Shown: positions 11,777 to 23,439, counted from the stretch's first letter. The stretch is 64,000 nt of DNA from Gyromitra esculenta (GCA_038503075.1 JBCAML010000006.1:310001-374000), one strand, 5' to 3'. Translations and numbers: made by a program. The notes: a model not told the origin generated them from the sequence alone.

Positions 11777-14700
11777 ATGTCCGATCAAGTTTACGCAACC
11801 GAGAGTAGTTCTGTCGCTCCGAAAGTTCGCCGCTCATCAGGCACTTCGGTCGTTACCAATCCTTATCGTGGAGATCAGGGTCGCTACCCCGCTACTCCCT
11901 ATGTCACTTATGCTGAAACTGGCAAAAGGGGCCAGAACTCGGGCGTTGAAGTATGTGCTTTTATTTATTTAGCCATGCCTTCTGGTGGACGCTGCCGTTA
12001 GCGGAAATTCACTAATTATTTTTTGATAGGAAATTGATAATTCCTGTGTCGTTTATGTTGGAGGTCTTACGAATATGACTGATGACCGCATTTTGTATGA
12101 CACTTTCCGTCAGTTCGGTATGTATTCCGATCATTATATTAATTATCAATCATTATTTACTAATGCCTTTTTAGGGCCGATTGTCAGTCTTGTTAGGCGT
12201 TCAGTGAACTTCGACGTTAGGCCGAACAGTACCATGACTCAGTACGCCTTTATTGGGTTTGGAAATATCCAGGATGCTCAAAAGGCTATCCGAACTGGGG
12301 AAATTACCCTCGATAACCGCAAATTGTAAGTCTGTTTCTTCTGCTTTATTGTCAAAACTACTTATCAACTTAATGTTAACTATTAATTTAGGATCATTAA
12401 ACCTCGCGATAAGCCCGGGGTTAGTTACCACAAGCATATATCTCATGAATTGCATAGCCCTCAAGTATATAAGAATTCCCTTGAGAAGAACAGAGATGAG
12501 GGGAGGGATCAAATCCTTCGTCTTCTCCAGAAAAGCGCTGTAGAGAGCCAATCTGTCCTACCCCTGCATGCTACTTATGGGGGGCAACAGCAACAGCAAC
12601 AGCATGGGCAACAGGCTCAGCAGCAGCAGCAGGAGCATAGGACTCAACAAGGTGTTCAAGATGAGCAGCAGACGTCCGTGGAATCTCTATCTAGTGGGAG
12701 AGAACCTGTCGCTTATTATGATGGGTGCTCCGGTGGGCCTGTTGGAGTTAAGATTGCGGGTAATAACACAGGACAGGCGCCAGTGTTAATGAGTAGATCC
12801 CTCAGCGTTGCGAATGTTCCTATCGATATGTCTCCAAAGGAACTCTATACCATGTTTTCTGAGGTTGGACATGTGGAAGGTTGCTATATCTTCCCATTCG
12901 CGGATCCCATGAATCGGAGGTTTGCGCATCTTGATATGGGCACCTTCTACTTAGCACAAAAGGTATTTAGTCATCCATCCAGATTCTTTGATTACTGTTA
13001 ACCACATATATAGGCCCATGAAATGTATGACGGTTATGTCGTTCGTGGCTGCACACTCGATGTCACCTACAGGAGTCACACAGAATATGACACCAATCCG
13101 AGTAACTCACCAGTGACACCTTATGATATCCCATTTCAACCGGTGCAGCAACAGTTTCCGCAATTCCAGCAACCGCTCCCTCCACCTGGCTTTCCTACCC
13201 CCATTTATCACTCAGCCTTTCAAGCTTCACCTCCAAATATTACATGGCTTCCTCAGCCATATGGACCAGCTCCATCCGGTATTATTGGTCCTCCTGGCAT
13301 GATGCCATTTCCTCACCAATTTCCCCCGTACCAGAACATGATACAATTTGCCCCATACAACCCCATGGGCTCAATGTCACCGTTCTCTTATGAAGCGCAC
13401 CACAACCACGTCTCATTGACGAACTCTCCTCCCTATCAAAACATAACAATCCCTAACCTTACCTGGCAAGGACAGACTCAAGTCCCCAATAATTTCTATC
13501 AGCAGACTGGAAGATCTTATGGACCCCGTCGCCAACACGGACGGATTAATGGGCGTCATTTCCTATCAAGTAATCAAATGTCTAATTTTACAGGTGACGA
13601 GCCCCATATAAGGTCGGTTTCCGATTCATCTTCAGCAACTCTGGTCTCTATTGGGTATGAAAAAACCAAATATCATGCACCAGTTATTGTTAATGGGTCC
13701 TACACTGGAAGTCCAGTAATTGTTAATGGCTCATACACGGGCTCGTGCGAAACCCCCTCCCATAACAGTGTCAACGAAGACACGTCAGAATCCGACAAAG
13801 ACTCTACACCGTCTCCTGTAGTTGTCCGCTCTATTCCTGATCCCCAACTAACACCTGAAACACCAACGAGAACTACTTCTCGTGCTACTTTTGAAGTTCT
13901 TACAGCCGCTATCATCCCCGAAACCACTGAACCTGCCGACCCCGCCAATCTCTATATCAAAAATCTCGATGACGCTGTAATCTCAGATGTCGAGGACCTG
14001 AAACTACTTTTTGTGCCCTATGGACCCGTCGCGTCATCCTTTCTTTCTACATACCCTGGCTCGGGCATATCTCGCGGCTATGGATTTGTTGCATTTGCCA
14101 ATCAAGAGGATGCGGCTACAGCAAAGACTAAGTTGAATGGGACGATGGTTGGAAAGAAGAGAGTCTTCATCAGTTATGCTGAGAGAAAAGAGGATCGTAC
14201 ACAGAGGCTGAAGGGCCTCTTCGGTGGTGACAAAGGCGATAGCAAAAAAGAGAAGGATAAAGATAAGATCGTCGATGAGACTCATGAAAACTCTTCTGAC
14301 AGCGAAATCCTGGAAAATACCAAGATCAATGAACATGCTATAAGTGATGAGAAAGCAGCAGTAGTTGAGTCTACTGATGATACGCTGTCATCTAGGGGGC
14401 TCCCATTAACTGAAGGCGAGAATTTCGTAGCGGATGTCGTTAAACCATGTGCCGAGGAAGTTGTCAAAATTCCTGGAAACGGTATTCGGTCTACTATTGC
14501 AGAGCAGGAGATCGCTGCCACTACAAGGTGGCGTGGAACTCAACTGACAGGGAGTAAGTAAACAAATGCATAATATCTCTCAATATAACTTTAGCTAATA
14601 TAGAGATGTTAGTTGCTGAGACTGCGGAAGAAGAGGATATCTCTAGGGTTGCGGTACTTCAAGATAGCCCATCACCTCTAGCTAACTTATCTTATGTTTC

Positions 14701-15385
14701 GCCATGTATCGTTCATAGCCCAACATACATTCCTAGGAGATCGATTGATAACTCTCTCATTCCTCCGACTGTTTCTAGTCAACCACCAATGGCCCTGGAA
14801 CAGCAAAACTCGCTAGTCCCTCCTCCGAGAGAAATCTCCTTGGACACTTCAATCGGCAGAAGTCAGCAAAATAGGAATATCTCATTAATCAGGAGCGATG
14901 GACAGCCTCACCAGCAACGCCAGATAAATAACTCACCAAACCACTCCTCTGATGGCCACAGAGATTCCCGTGGTGCTTATGGACAACGCCCAAATCAAGG
15001 ATATTACCAGGGAAACGGGAGCAGCAATGGCAATACCCGTCCTTCCTACAGAAATAATAACGGAGGAAACAATTTAAATGTCAAGTCAATGCTCCCAGTG
15101 CCAAGGAACCTGAATGGGGCAATACAAGTGACTCCAGTGTTCATGGCCCCGAATAACTCCCGTGTGCCATACTTCGACGGAGGGATGCAGCAGCCGTTTT
15201 ACCCTTCATACCCGAATAACGAACCCATTGGTCAACATTACCAAGGTAGGAAAAATAACAGGAAGAGCCCTGGAAGGGGTCGTGCCAGGGATAGTAACCT
15301 TTCTACTCATCATACAAGGATCCAGAATACTCAAATGAACAGTACCGCTGCCGGAGGGGCTGAGATGATGACAGTCGCATTCTAA
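11777..15385 (+). CDS. RNA-binding protein with three RRM domains
   Basis: Six exons: 11777-11950, 12030-12117, 12175-12325, 12392-12962, 13014-14553, 14604-15385; every junction is GT..AG and the phase holds throughout, giving 1101 aa. RRM1 spans exons 2-4 (RNP2-like VVYVGGL, then AFIGFGNIQDAQKAI). RRM2 spans the exon 4/5 border (SLSVANVPIDMSPKELYTMF ... RRFAHLDM). RRM3 is in exon 5 (NLYIKNLDD ... SRGYGFVAFANQEDA). Between them lie a Gln-rich run in exon 4 and a Pro/Gln/Tyr-rich linker; an acidic/Lys-rich segment and an Asn/Gln-rich tail follow RRM3. The three-RRM layout recalls the fission-yeast Crp79/Mug28 mRNA-export group, but identity is uncertain. Expected role is mRNA binding. Two adjacent copies of VIVNGSYTGS occur in exon 5. 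Confidence 0.85.
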
Positions 15386-16708
15386 ATAAATGGTGGGGAA
15401 AAGGGCCGATACAAATGGCGAACGAAAATCAAGATGAAATGACTGATTGTAAAAGGTTGAGAGAGCTAACGGTGCGCGCCACATCTAACTCAGGTCGGGA
15501 ATGGGGGGCAGATCGTCACATAAGAAGGTTACAAAGCCATACGCTGTTGGGCATGTTTGCTCACTTCTAAAGCGGTGGTTTTTTGTTGTTTTTTTGCTTG
15601 CTTTATCCTTTATAGGGTTTGTCTGTTTACAGTGTTAATTTCTTTTAATTGTTAAAAGCAAGCCCCCATGGAGTAACTTTGTCAGCAGCGGCAGGTGCAG
15701 TGTGGCTGATAAAAAGGTATCGCTTTTACTTTTTGTTTAGGTTCTTAGGAATCCTAGAAAATAATAAGGCGCTGTGTGGAATGAAGTAAGCGGGGAGAAA
15801 GTTTGGAGGAATTGAATATCTCTGTTTTCTAATTCCGATTTCTTTTGTGAAGTAGAGTTATGATTTGGTTGTAGCTGTGGTCATGAACTGTCGTTCAGCT
15901 TCGAATATCATAATCTATTCTATATAACTGAACAACAGGCCATCTTTCTACAATGTAAGTAGTCGGAATATTAGGTATATAAGAGGCGAATTGCTTATCG
16001 ATTACTGGGAAGGCGGGGCCTTCCTTACTCCATTTACTATCTTTTGTCTCGACAAAACCCGATGTATAGCCCATCCTACGAATCTACTAGGCTATGCCGT
16101 GGACTCACTCAAGTGCGCTCTGAGGGTTTCTCTACAAGACTCCACTCAAGCACCAAACACTATCTATTAGGAAGCCATCCCCAACAACAACTAGCCTTAT
16201 GTAGCATAGGCGATTTCAAGCTGATGGGTCGTGCCAGAGTTTTAGACCACGATTAGTTATTATTTGAGCTTCGGATAAGGAACAGGATACAGGCGAAAGC
16301 AAGGAATATGTATATAGCAGTTCTCCCAATAGGACGAGTTTCAGCATATACCAGATAGGCACCCAAAGCAGCTGGTGCGTGTTCCTAATACCCGCTGAAT
16401 AAACAATAGCCAATAGAACACTATTAAGGCGCAAACACTTAGAATTTCAACAGGTCGGAGCTTGTAAAGCTCGAGTGATAGCTTATGATATTATTTGTCA
16501 ACCGAAAGGCTCTGTAGCCTTTTTCGTACGAAGTGGGGCATTTAAATTAACTTATTCTAATCGGGTTTAATTACAGACTAAACAATGATAAGATTTACAG
16601 CAGGGTTAATAATCTATACAAACCCGATAGAAAAGACAAAACAGCTGCTCTCTCTGGCATCTCTCTACTCAAAAGAATATACAAAAATCGTCCCGTAATA
16701 ATATATAA
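15386..16708. other. intergenic, no gene seen
   Basis: Convergent space between the RRM gene and a minus-strand gene. The segment after 15386 is probably the 3' UTR of the RRM gene. Small frames such as 16044-16256 lack supporting features. No repeats of note. Confidence 0.5.
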
Positions 16709-17179
16709 CTAGAAGACACCTGCCAACCCCACGCGAAAAAAAATAAAAAATCGCCACTCATCGTCCGACACAAGCTCATCCAGTTCCCTGTCCACTGCCT
16801 CCCAATCATACTCTGCGTCGTCCTGGAACTTTACATCCGCAATCGTTAGTTCTCCGCGAAAGTGGCCATGAAGGAGCATATCGTCTCCTAGATAGATAAC
16901 CACACGTGTTCGCTGTGGATGGTCTGCACGTTCCAATTTACTATCTACAGTACGTGTGAAGACGGCTTGGAATGGTTTCCCTGGCGTTGTCAAGACTATT
17001 TCGTATATGATTTGTTCCCCAGATGTGCATGAAGTTTCTGGAGATGGGTTCTTGTCGGAAAATGGGTTTTCTGGGGGGGGGAATGTGGAGAAGGCTCTTT
17101 GACTGAGAACCTTGCAAAGGTGGTCTTTTAAATTATCGACTTTATTTTCTATAGGTAATCTGCATGTTTGCGCTGACAT
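16709..17179 (-). CDS. hypothetical small acidic protein
   Basis: A single uninterrupted frame of 156 aa from ATG 17179 to the stop at 16709. I do not recognise the family. The sequence is not low complexity: it has a mixed, globular-looking core (EQIIYEIVLTTPGKPFQAVF, then TRVVIYLGDDMLLHGHFRG) and an acidic C-terminal stretch rich in Asp/Glu before a hydrophobic end (EWRFFIFFRVGLAGVF). No signal peptide or clear membrane segment. Alternating hydrophobic pattern suggests a small beta-rich domain; this is inference. It lies tail-ward of the histidyl-tRNA synthetase gene on the same strand, about 520 bases away. A further C-terminal intron cannot be excluded. Confidence 0.55.
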   Translation of the reverse strand: MSAQTCRLPIENKVDNLKDHLCKVLSQRAFSTFPPPENPFSDKNPSPETSCTSGEQIIYEIVLTTPGKPFQAVFTRTVDSKLERADHPQRTRVVIYLGDDMLLHGHFRGELTIADVKFQDDAEYDWEAVDRELDELVSDDEWRFFIFFRVGLAGVF

Positions 17180-17698
17180 GGATGTGGGCGGTACCGCGTT
17201 TGTGGGTAGTATTCGGGCATGTGGTGAGTGGTGAGGGATAGTGGATGGTATTTAACTGTGACTATGTTCTTGTTGGGGCCGGTTTAGTTTCTTGAGGGGA
17301 TTGGTCTCGTACAAGTTTGTCCCTACAGCGAGGAGAGCGAATCTAGGAGAAAAGAGAATCAGTCGATATCGGCAAATAACTAGAAATACTTCGTATTAGA
17401 AAATTACAATTGAAGAGAATGGGAATAATCGCCTACAGGATACCGATTTAGCTCTTTATGAGTCAGTTGAGGGTAAGGTTGTCGAATACAAGACAGAAAG
17501 AGGATACAAAGCGTGAAGCAACTGTAATTCTGGGAGAAGTGCACCCAGGAGGTATATATATCTACAAGGACAAACATGGAAGATTGAGGAACGGAGAATA
17601 TCTTTCGAACAAACAAGCAAACTCCCCATCACACTAAATCCGAACTGATACATGGTAAATTTCTTGACGGATCACTTTTCATCCCAAAATCCCCAAAC
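17180..17698. other. short intergenic spacer
   Basis: Holds the promoter of the small minus-strand gene and the 3' flank of the histidyl-tRNA synthetase gene. Nothing else is visible. Confidence 0.5.
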
Positions 17699-19686
17699 CT
17701 ATGCTTTAGTAGGATTCTCCTTCACCCCTTCCAGAAAAACCTTTGCTACATCCTCAACCAACGCTCCAAGCTCCCCGTCCTCCGCATCTTTCTTTGCGGC
17801 GATCCGCTTCTTGATTTCTTCGACCAACATTGTTAATTCCACATCAACACCGTTTTTCTCAGGATGTCCTTCTGGGAGGCCCATCTCCTTAATCTTCACC
17901 TTCCCTTCTTTCATTTCGTCTTCTCCTAGGACGATCGCGAATGGAACGCCGTTCTTCTCTGCGCTGGCAAATTGCTGGGGGAGCTTTGGTTTAACTTTGT
18001 ATGAGAATTCAGCCTGTGGTGATGTCAGTATCATGAGCAACAGTTCTAGAAAGAAAGAAAAAAGTAAATATAGGAGACTGGAGATAACATACCTTAATTC
18101 CCGAATCCCAGAGCATTCTACAAACTTCCATTCTTTCTTTCACAAGCCCAGTAAAACCCTTCCCTCCAAAGGCCATAACAAAAACATCGACCTCATTCCC
18201 TCTAACCTCCTCCAGCATCCTCGCCTTCGTAATGCTGAAGATCCTATCGACGCCAAATGAGATTCCCACACATGGTAATCGTCCTTTCGCTGAATTCGCG
18301 AACATTCCTACAAGCTCATCATATCGTCCACCTGCAGCGATTGACCCAATCCCAATCGAATCATCGTTTGAACGATCAGCATCTGGATCGTCCGGGTCAA
18401 CGGGCTTAGGAGCCCTCTTAGATTTATGACCCTTGCCTGCTGGGGGAGCAGAAGCTTCAGTGACGACCTCGTAGATTATGCCAGTGTAGTAGTCAAGGCC
18501 GCGGGCGAGGGAGAGGTCAAAAGAGAGTTTTGGCATGACATTAAAGATCTCGAGATAGTCGAAGAGGATGCCCATGTCCTTGAGGCCACTGGCGAAGGCA
18601 GTGTTGCTAGATAAGGTTTCGTCTTTTAATAGTTCATCGAGGAGATCTCGACCTCCTTTCTTAACAACGTACTCCCCGATTTTGTCGGCGACAGAGGGAT
18701 CGAGGCCTTTCTCTTCGATCATTTCCTTCCGTACGTCTTCCCAGGGAGACTTATCATCAAAAAATTAGCAATGTTCAGTATTGAGACACAGCCTGTCACT
18801 CGTTAAAAAAATTTGTACATACCTTGTCAAGCTTATCCACTGCGCTTGATATTGTCCTGATTTTTTTCGTAGGCACTCCGCAAACTTGGAATAGTCCGTC
18901 GAGAATCTGCCTGTGGTTTATTTTAATAGTGTAGGTTCCCAAATTCAATCCATCCAAAATCTCTGTTGTAATCCTCAGGATTTCTGCATCAGGAAGCATA
19001 GGATCGTAAACACCAGCAATATCGAAATCACATTGGTAAAATTCTCTCATTCTGCCTTTGGTCATGGCTGGTTGGTCACGGCGGTAAACTTTGGCGATGT
19101 GATAACGTTTGATGGCCTGAATCGACGGGTTCATAGCAAGCCAACGAGCAAATGGAACAGTGAGATCATAGCGAAGAGAGCAGATCTCACCACCCTGATC
19201 AGCAAGATCGTAGATCAGTTTTGAGTCTTCGCCGTATTTTCCGGTTAGGACTTCGCGAAGTTCGAATACACTACGGGTTGGTTGAGTCACATGTTAGTTT
19301 TTTTCTAAGATTCGCGAATTTTGTATTTTGTTTGTTCCCCAAAAAACTGCAGCGAAAAAAAGAACAGCCTACGGAGTATCTATTGTCACTGCTCCATGGC
19401 GCTTGAATACACTCGTGATAGTATTGAATATCCTATCACGAATGATCATATCCTTTCCCTCCCAATCTTTGGTACCTTTCGGTACTTTCAAATTGAGTAT
19501 TCCCTTCCCCTTCGGTTCCTTTCCCTTTGGCGGCATTGTAATCGGGCTTTGATTGGAGAGAAGCGAATACGCAGAAGAGACTGTGAGCGGAGCTGTTGGC
19601 CTTATTCGTAGAAACCTTGGAGCGTTGGTCGTGATGGTGCGGCGAAGGAGGTTTAGCTGTGAGGGGTAATGGTGGGGCAGCTTCAT
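17699..19686 (-). CDS. HTS1: histidyl-tRNA synthetase, mitochondrial and cytosolic
   Basis: Four exons: 19686-19373, 19270-18823, 18749-18093, 18013-17699; all GT..AG and in phase, 577 aa. It charges tRNA-His with histidine in cytosol and mitochondria. Class II features are plain: motif 2 region [20 protein letters not shown], HisA motif [14 protein letters not shown], HisB motif [15 protein letters not shown], motif 3 [11 protein letters not shown], and a C-terminal anticodon-binding domain in exon 4. The first ATG (19686) begins an Arg/Ser/Thr-rich, acid-poor presequence of 50 residues typical of mitochondrial import; a second ATG at 19536 starts [12 protein letters not shown], the usual cytosolic N-terminus. 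Known fungal HTS1 genes encode both forms from alternative starts, so the same is inferred here. Exon 3 carries a Lys/Asp-rich insert (about [19 protein letters not shown]) inside the catalytic core, common in fungi. Confidence 0.95.
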
Positions 19687-19960
19687 TGTGAGGGTCACGA
19701 AACGAAACGAAACGAAGCACAGAAAATGACAACAGCAGGTGACTCAACCATCGAGCACAGAGCCGCAGGGCTAGGGTTTCTTGCCCAACCTACGGTTGAA
19801 CACCACCAAGGCGAGCTTCTCAATCAATAAAACGTAGATACTGCATGATTACCCATGTCAAAAACAACTCTCACTAGGAATGCAAAGCGCTGAAAGTAGC
19901 ATCGGATTCCGACTTCGATTGAGCTCCGAGCTAGACCCTGTCACAGGTCAGCTCCAAATG

Positions 19961-20173
19961 TACTATGGGTGTAGGGGAAAATCTGTCACCAGGCGGCGCC
20001 GGCGGCGGTGTCTCTCTTCATGCTCGATATTCTGCCGCTCTTCTTTCGCTAGGTAACATTTAATTATCTCTCTCTCCAAAGCCTCTCTGCACTTGCTGTA
20101 AAAATTTGAGGGCTTCCGTGGTCTTGAGTTAGGTTAGCGGTCGCCACCTAGTGACAGGTTTTACCCTACAGTA
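19961..20173. mobile_element. MITE, TA-flanked, family shared with 22899-23138
   Basis: Imperfect terminal inverted repeats: the left end begins TACTATGGGTGTAGGGGAAA and continues to CAGGCGGC; the right end, read in reverse, begins TACTGTAGGG and continues through AAAACCTGTCACTAGGTGGC. Arms differ by a short gap and a few substitutions. TA dinucleotides at both ends fit Tc1/mariner-type insertion. No open frame inside, so it is non-autonomous. The ends resemble those of the element at 22899-23138. Confidence 0.7.
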
Positions 20174-20199
20174 GACCTGTAGCGCATGCACAGTATATG

Positions 20200-20336
20200 T
20201 ACTCGCAATAGGCATAAAGAACCGGAAAACGACTTTTGCTAGTAATAATCTTTGATTCGTCTTAATTTGCCGCACCCACGACTTGGCCGGTTAGCTTACA
20301 CTTACATTTTCAGGTTCTTTATGCCTGTTGCGAGTA
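20200..20336. mobile_element. MITE, 137 bases, TA target duplication
   Basis: About 30-base terminal inverted repeats with two mismatches: left TACTCGCAATAGGCATAAAG, right in reverse TACTCGCAACAGGCATAAAG, both followed by AACC and GAAAA. TA lies at both outer borders. Non-coding interior. It sits 26 bases from the element at 19961-20173. Confidence 0.8.
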
Positions 20337-21158
20337 GTGTGCCTTAATCGTCTTCGGTGAGCTCAACCGGCATCAGCGCATATAAGGCACCTGTTTTGGC
20401 CATATACGAAATCAGCCGTCAAATCGCTATAGCTCACTCACTCCGGTGATAGACCCTGATATTTAAAGGGTGTTTAAACTGACAACGACGTACACACCAA
20501 TTGGCACACCTATGAATCACATAATTGTATAAGACTGACCGAAGCCTCTTACACAACCCATGTTTAAACAGATCAAGGCATTTGGGTGCAGTTTCTAGAC
20601 CACTCCTACTTTCGATCGACCATGACTGAACTCTGCCCCGTAAACGATAAGTGATCCAAGACTGTACAGAATGATTAATTATTTCTAGAAACATATTACA
20701 TAATCACCTGATTCTCCCAGGCTACTCCGGAGCGGCTGGTCTGCAGATCGCCCCCCGCCCCTTTTCAGTCTTACGGTTCTTACCCAGTAGTCGTAGGTTG
20801 GATGCCTGAATTTTGTGCTACAACTGGGCCAATGATAAAAACTACTGTCCCAAAACCGTCCAATGTCAACCCCCAGTTTCGAATATAACAACCCCAAAAA
20901 CGTGTCCTTGCTCTGATAGCAAGGGTTAACTATTTTCCGATAAGTTCCTGCGTGTTGAAAGTAGTTCAAGTTAGGCGTCCCATGATCAGAAAAAGCAAAA
21001 AAAACTCTTCAGACTCGTTTCCTAGAATCTTTGCACGACACCAGCATTCCGAAGAGCGCCGAGATTGAGATCATACGAACACTTCACGATTACCCCACGA
21101 CGACTACTCCTACTTTTTCTACTTTTGCCCTCTTATCTTCTGCTTGCTCAAGCCCAGA

Positions 21159-22231
21159 ATGCAAGAGCCACAAAAAGACCTGTATGGGCTTCTCGAAATC
21201 GCCCCAGATGCTTTGGAGGTTGTGATCAAGAAGGTTTATAAACGCCTTGCGTTGAGATACCACCCGGACAAGAATACCAACGACGAGAATGCGCATCTTA
21301 ATTTTAAAATTGTTCTATCCCTTCTGTTCCAACTATTTTAATAGTTCCCCCCTTCTTGCGGAAAGCTTTTTGGTTTTTCAACTATTGATAAATTGTTGCT
21401 GATGGGGCGGGGGCGAGTGTCGCGTATAGCTTCAAGAGGCTTACGATGTCCTCATCAACTCTGAGTCTAGGCGAATATATGACCTAAAACGAGAAGCATG
21501 GGGCACCATTCCTAGCGAGTTTCTACCGCGTAACCACCTTCCCCACCCCCAAACTCAGCTCTCCATACACTCTTCATCAAAGGCTAATAAAACTCCGACC
21601 TTCAGCGGCTCCGAAGTCGAAGTCCCCTGAACACGGACCCACACCGAATCTGGAATCCAAAAATGCTGAAATAAAAGAAGCTTTCCGAAAAGCCCGCCTC
21701 CGCGAAAAACTCGAAGCGGAACGGATACGTATTGAGAAAGAGAAAGAAGAAGAAAAGGAAACTGCGCGGCGCATCGAACAAGAAAGGCTTCAAGTTCTAG
21801 CAGCCGAGCGGATACGCGCTGCCCGAGAAGCATTAGAGGAGGATAGGCGGCTCGAAGAAGAGAGGAGACACCAAGAAAGGGATCAAGAAAGATTTCACCG
21901 GATGGCTTCGGAGCGGATCAGAGCTCAACGGGATTTCATAACGCGAGAGGAAATTAGGAGGAAGGAGGCAGAGGAGGAGGATGCGAAGAGGAGGAGGAGG
22001 GAGGATGAAGAACTAGCCGAAAATTTGAGGCAATTTAAGATGAAGGCGCCGAAAGGGATCATGCCGAATTTTTGGAGCGAGGCGGAGGTAGATTGTCTGT
22101 TACGGTGGAAACACGAGGGTACGGCGTGGGCAGTTATCGCGGACAGGATGAACGAGATGTTCGAAAACGATCGAAGCGCGTTGTCATGTAGGAGGAAGTA
22201 CATTAAACTTGAGAGAGCTGGGAAGACTTGA
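21159..22231 (+). CDS. J-domain co-chaperone with SANT/Myb-like tail
   Basis: Three exons: 21159-21311, 21430-21529, 21606-22231, 292 aa. Exon 1 opens with a J domain (DLYGLLEIAPDALEVVIKKV) and has the HPD motif (RYHPDKN) that stimulates Hsp70 ATPase; exon 2 finishes it (LQEAYDVLINSESRRIYDLK). Exon 3 is a long highly charged Glu/Arg/Lys coiled coil (about 100-225) followed by a SANT/Myb-like segment (PNFWSEAEVDCLLRWKHEGT ... CRRKYIKLERAGKT), suggesting DNA or histone contact. Intron 1 needs a weak donor, GTTCTA; intron 2 runs from GTAACC to TTCAG and corrects the frame between the J domain and the coiled coil. Without it the frames do not join, so a frameshift is the alternative. J plus Myb/SANT pairing is known from Zuotin/MIDA1-type and other fungal proteins; this one is much shorter. 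Function beyond Hsp70 partnering is inference. Confidence 0.75.
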
Positions 22232-22630
22232 ACGCACGGAGAATCCATCCTAGGGCCTTTAAAAGATATTGGACAATTTTCGCCAAGGCGTCTTTATGCA
22301 CCAAAAACCATAATATCTTTCAGCTCTCCAGTCCAAATTAAAAAGACCGAGATCAAATCGGGGTCATAAGCTATCACTCACCTCGAAACTATGTGATCTT
22401 GGTTGTAGCGAACCAACTTGGGTCAAATAGATTTTAAAACCTTGACCTAGCTAGCCATTTACCCAGTAGAACAACTTTATTAGAATGGGTTGATTCAAAT
22501 ATAGCTCGTTATCCCAAGCTCCGCGGTGCTACATGTATGTAATATGAATACGCTGTCGAATCCCAAACATTCTACCATGTTTCAGCAGTAGCGTGCAGGT
22601 ATTACTGACCATTTTTAGTATGGTCTAGAG

Positions 22631-22853
22631 TACTCGGGTATGGAGGTAAAAATCGGAACAGGCAGGGGGGTGGATAGGGATCAAGATTTATGACCACTTG
22701 GAAAATGAAACAGATGCTCAGAAGTCAAGAACAAGGATCAATGTCACCTCCAGATACTTTTGAAAACCTGCCACTTTTGTTGCATTGGCACTACAGGTCT
22801 ATAAACTTCCTGATAGCCGTTTATGTTCCGATTTTTGCCTCTATACCCGAGTA
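22631..22853. mobile_element. MITE, 223 bases, TA-flanked
   Basis: Terminal inverted repeats of about 32 bases with two mismatches: left TACTCGGGTATGGAGGTAAA, right in reverse TACTCGGGTATAGAGGCAAA, both continuing AATCGGAACA. TA at both borders. No coding content inside. Confidence 0.8.
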
Positions 22854-22898
22854 CTTTACTCCATGTATGCAAGATGGCAGGAGTTGATCTTGCGACTG

Positions 22899-23138
22899 TA
22901 CTACGGGGGTCGGGGAAAGTCTGATGACAGGTGGCTGTGCAGCTCTTTTTCCGGGGGTTTAAACTCGCTTGAATTTCATAGCTCTGCTAACTAACTTCAC
23001 CCAATGTTTAATACATAGAATTTACTACCTCTTACCATTTTTACTAGGTCTCTCAGAGAGTTGTGGGGTGGGAAGAAAGACCAGCAGTTCTTACTTGCAC
23101 CGCCACCTATCATCAGACTTTCCCCGACCCCCGTAGTA
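22899..23138. mobile_element. MITE, 240 bases, TA-flanked
   Basis: About 37-base terminal inverted repeats, left and right nearly identical: TACTACGGGGGTCGGGGAAA followed by GTCTGATGAcAGGTGGC, with a single C/T difference. TA at both borders. Its ends align with those of the element at 19961-20173, so both belong to one family lying on either side of the J-domain gene. Confidence 0.85.
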
Positions 23139-23256
23139 CTATAAAGCTTCTATGGTAACTAGTCTGTGATTGGTTAGTATGCTTGCCACCCGAAAGAAGC
23201 AATTACAAGATCTGCCCACCTCTAGACGTACAAGCATACCGAAAAACAGTTTTCTG

Positions 23257-23388
23257 TACTTGTTAGCAGGCATACGAACCAGAAAACATGGGGGTGTAGC
23301 TTTGTATGCTACGGAATCCGTGCCTAATGCCGCAGCGTACAAAGCCACACTCCCCATGTTTTCTGGTTCGTATGCCTGCTAACAAGTA
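23257..23388 (+). mobile_element. hairpin MITE copy A, 132 bases
   Basis: Ends are TACTTGTTAGCAGGCATACG on the left and its reverse complement on the right; inverted arms continue through ACCAGAAAACATGGGG and, with small changes, to nearly the centre, so the element is almost entirely a long hairpin. TA borders on both sides. A second, nearly identical copy in opposite orientation follows 51 bases later. Confidence 0.9.
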
Positions 23389-23439
23389 GCTTGATCGCTG
23401 TGGCTGAACATCCTGGCCGTTCCAACTCCACCCATACCG

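Larger units (their letters stand above)
19687..21158. other. intergenic with two MITEs
   Basis: Divergent space between HTS1 and the J-domain gene. It contains the two inverted-repeat elements listed separately (19961-20173 and 20200-20336). The rest, including 20340-21000, shows no supported coding region or RNA gene. Confidence 0.5.

Noticed and set aside
21600..21640. Apparent frameshift between J domain and coiled coil
   Set aside because: A 76-base GT..AG intron at 21530-21605 with a pyrimidine-rich acceptor restores the frame, so a mutation is not needed, though not excluded.
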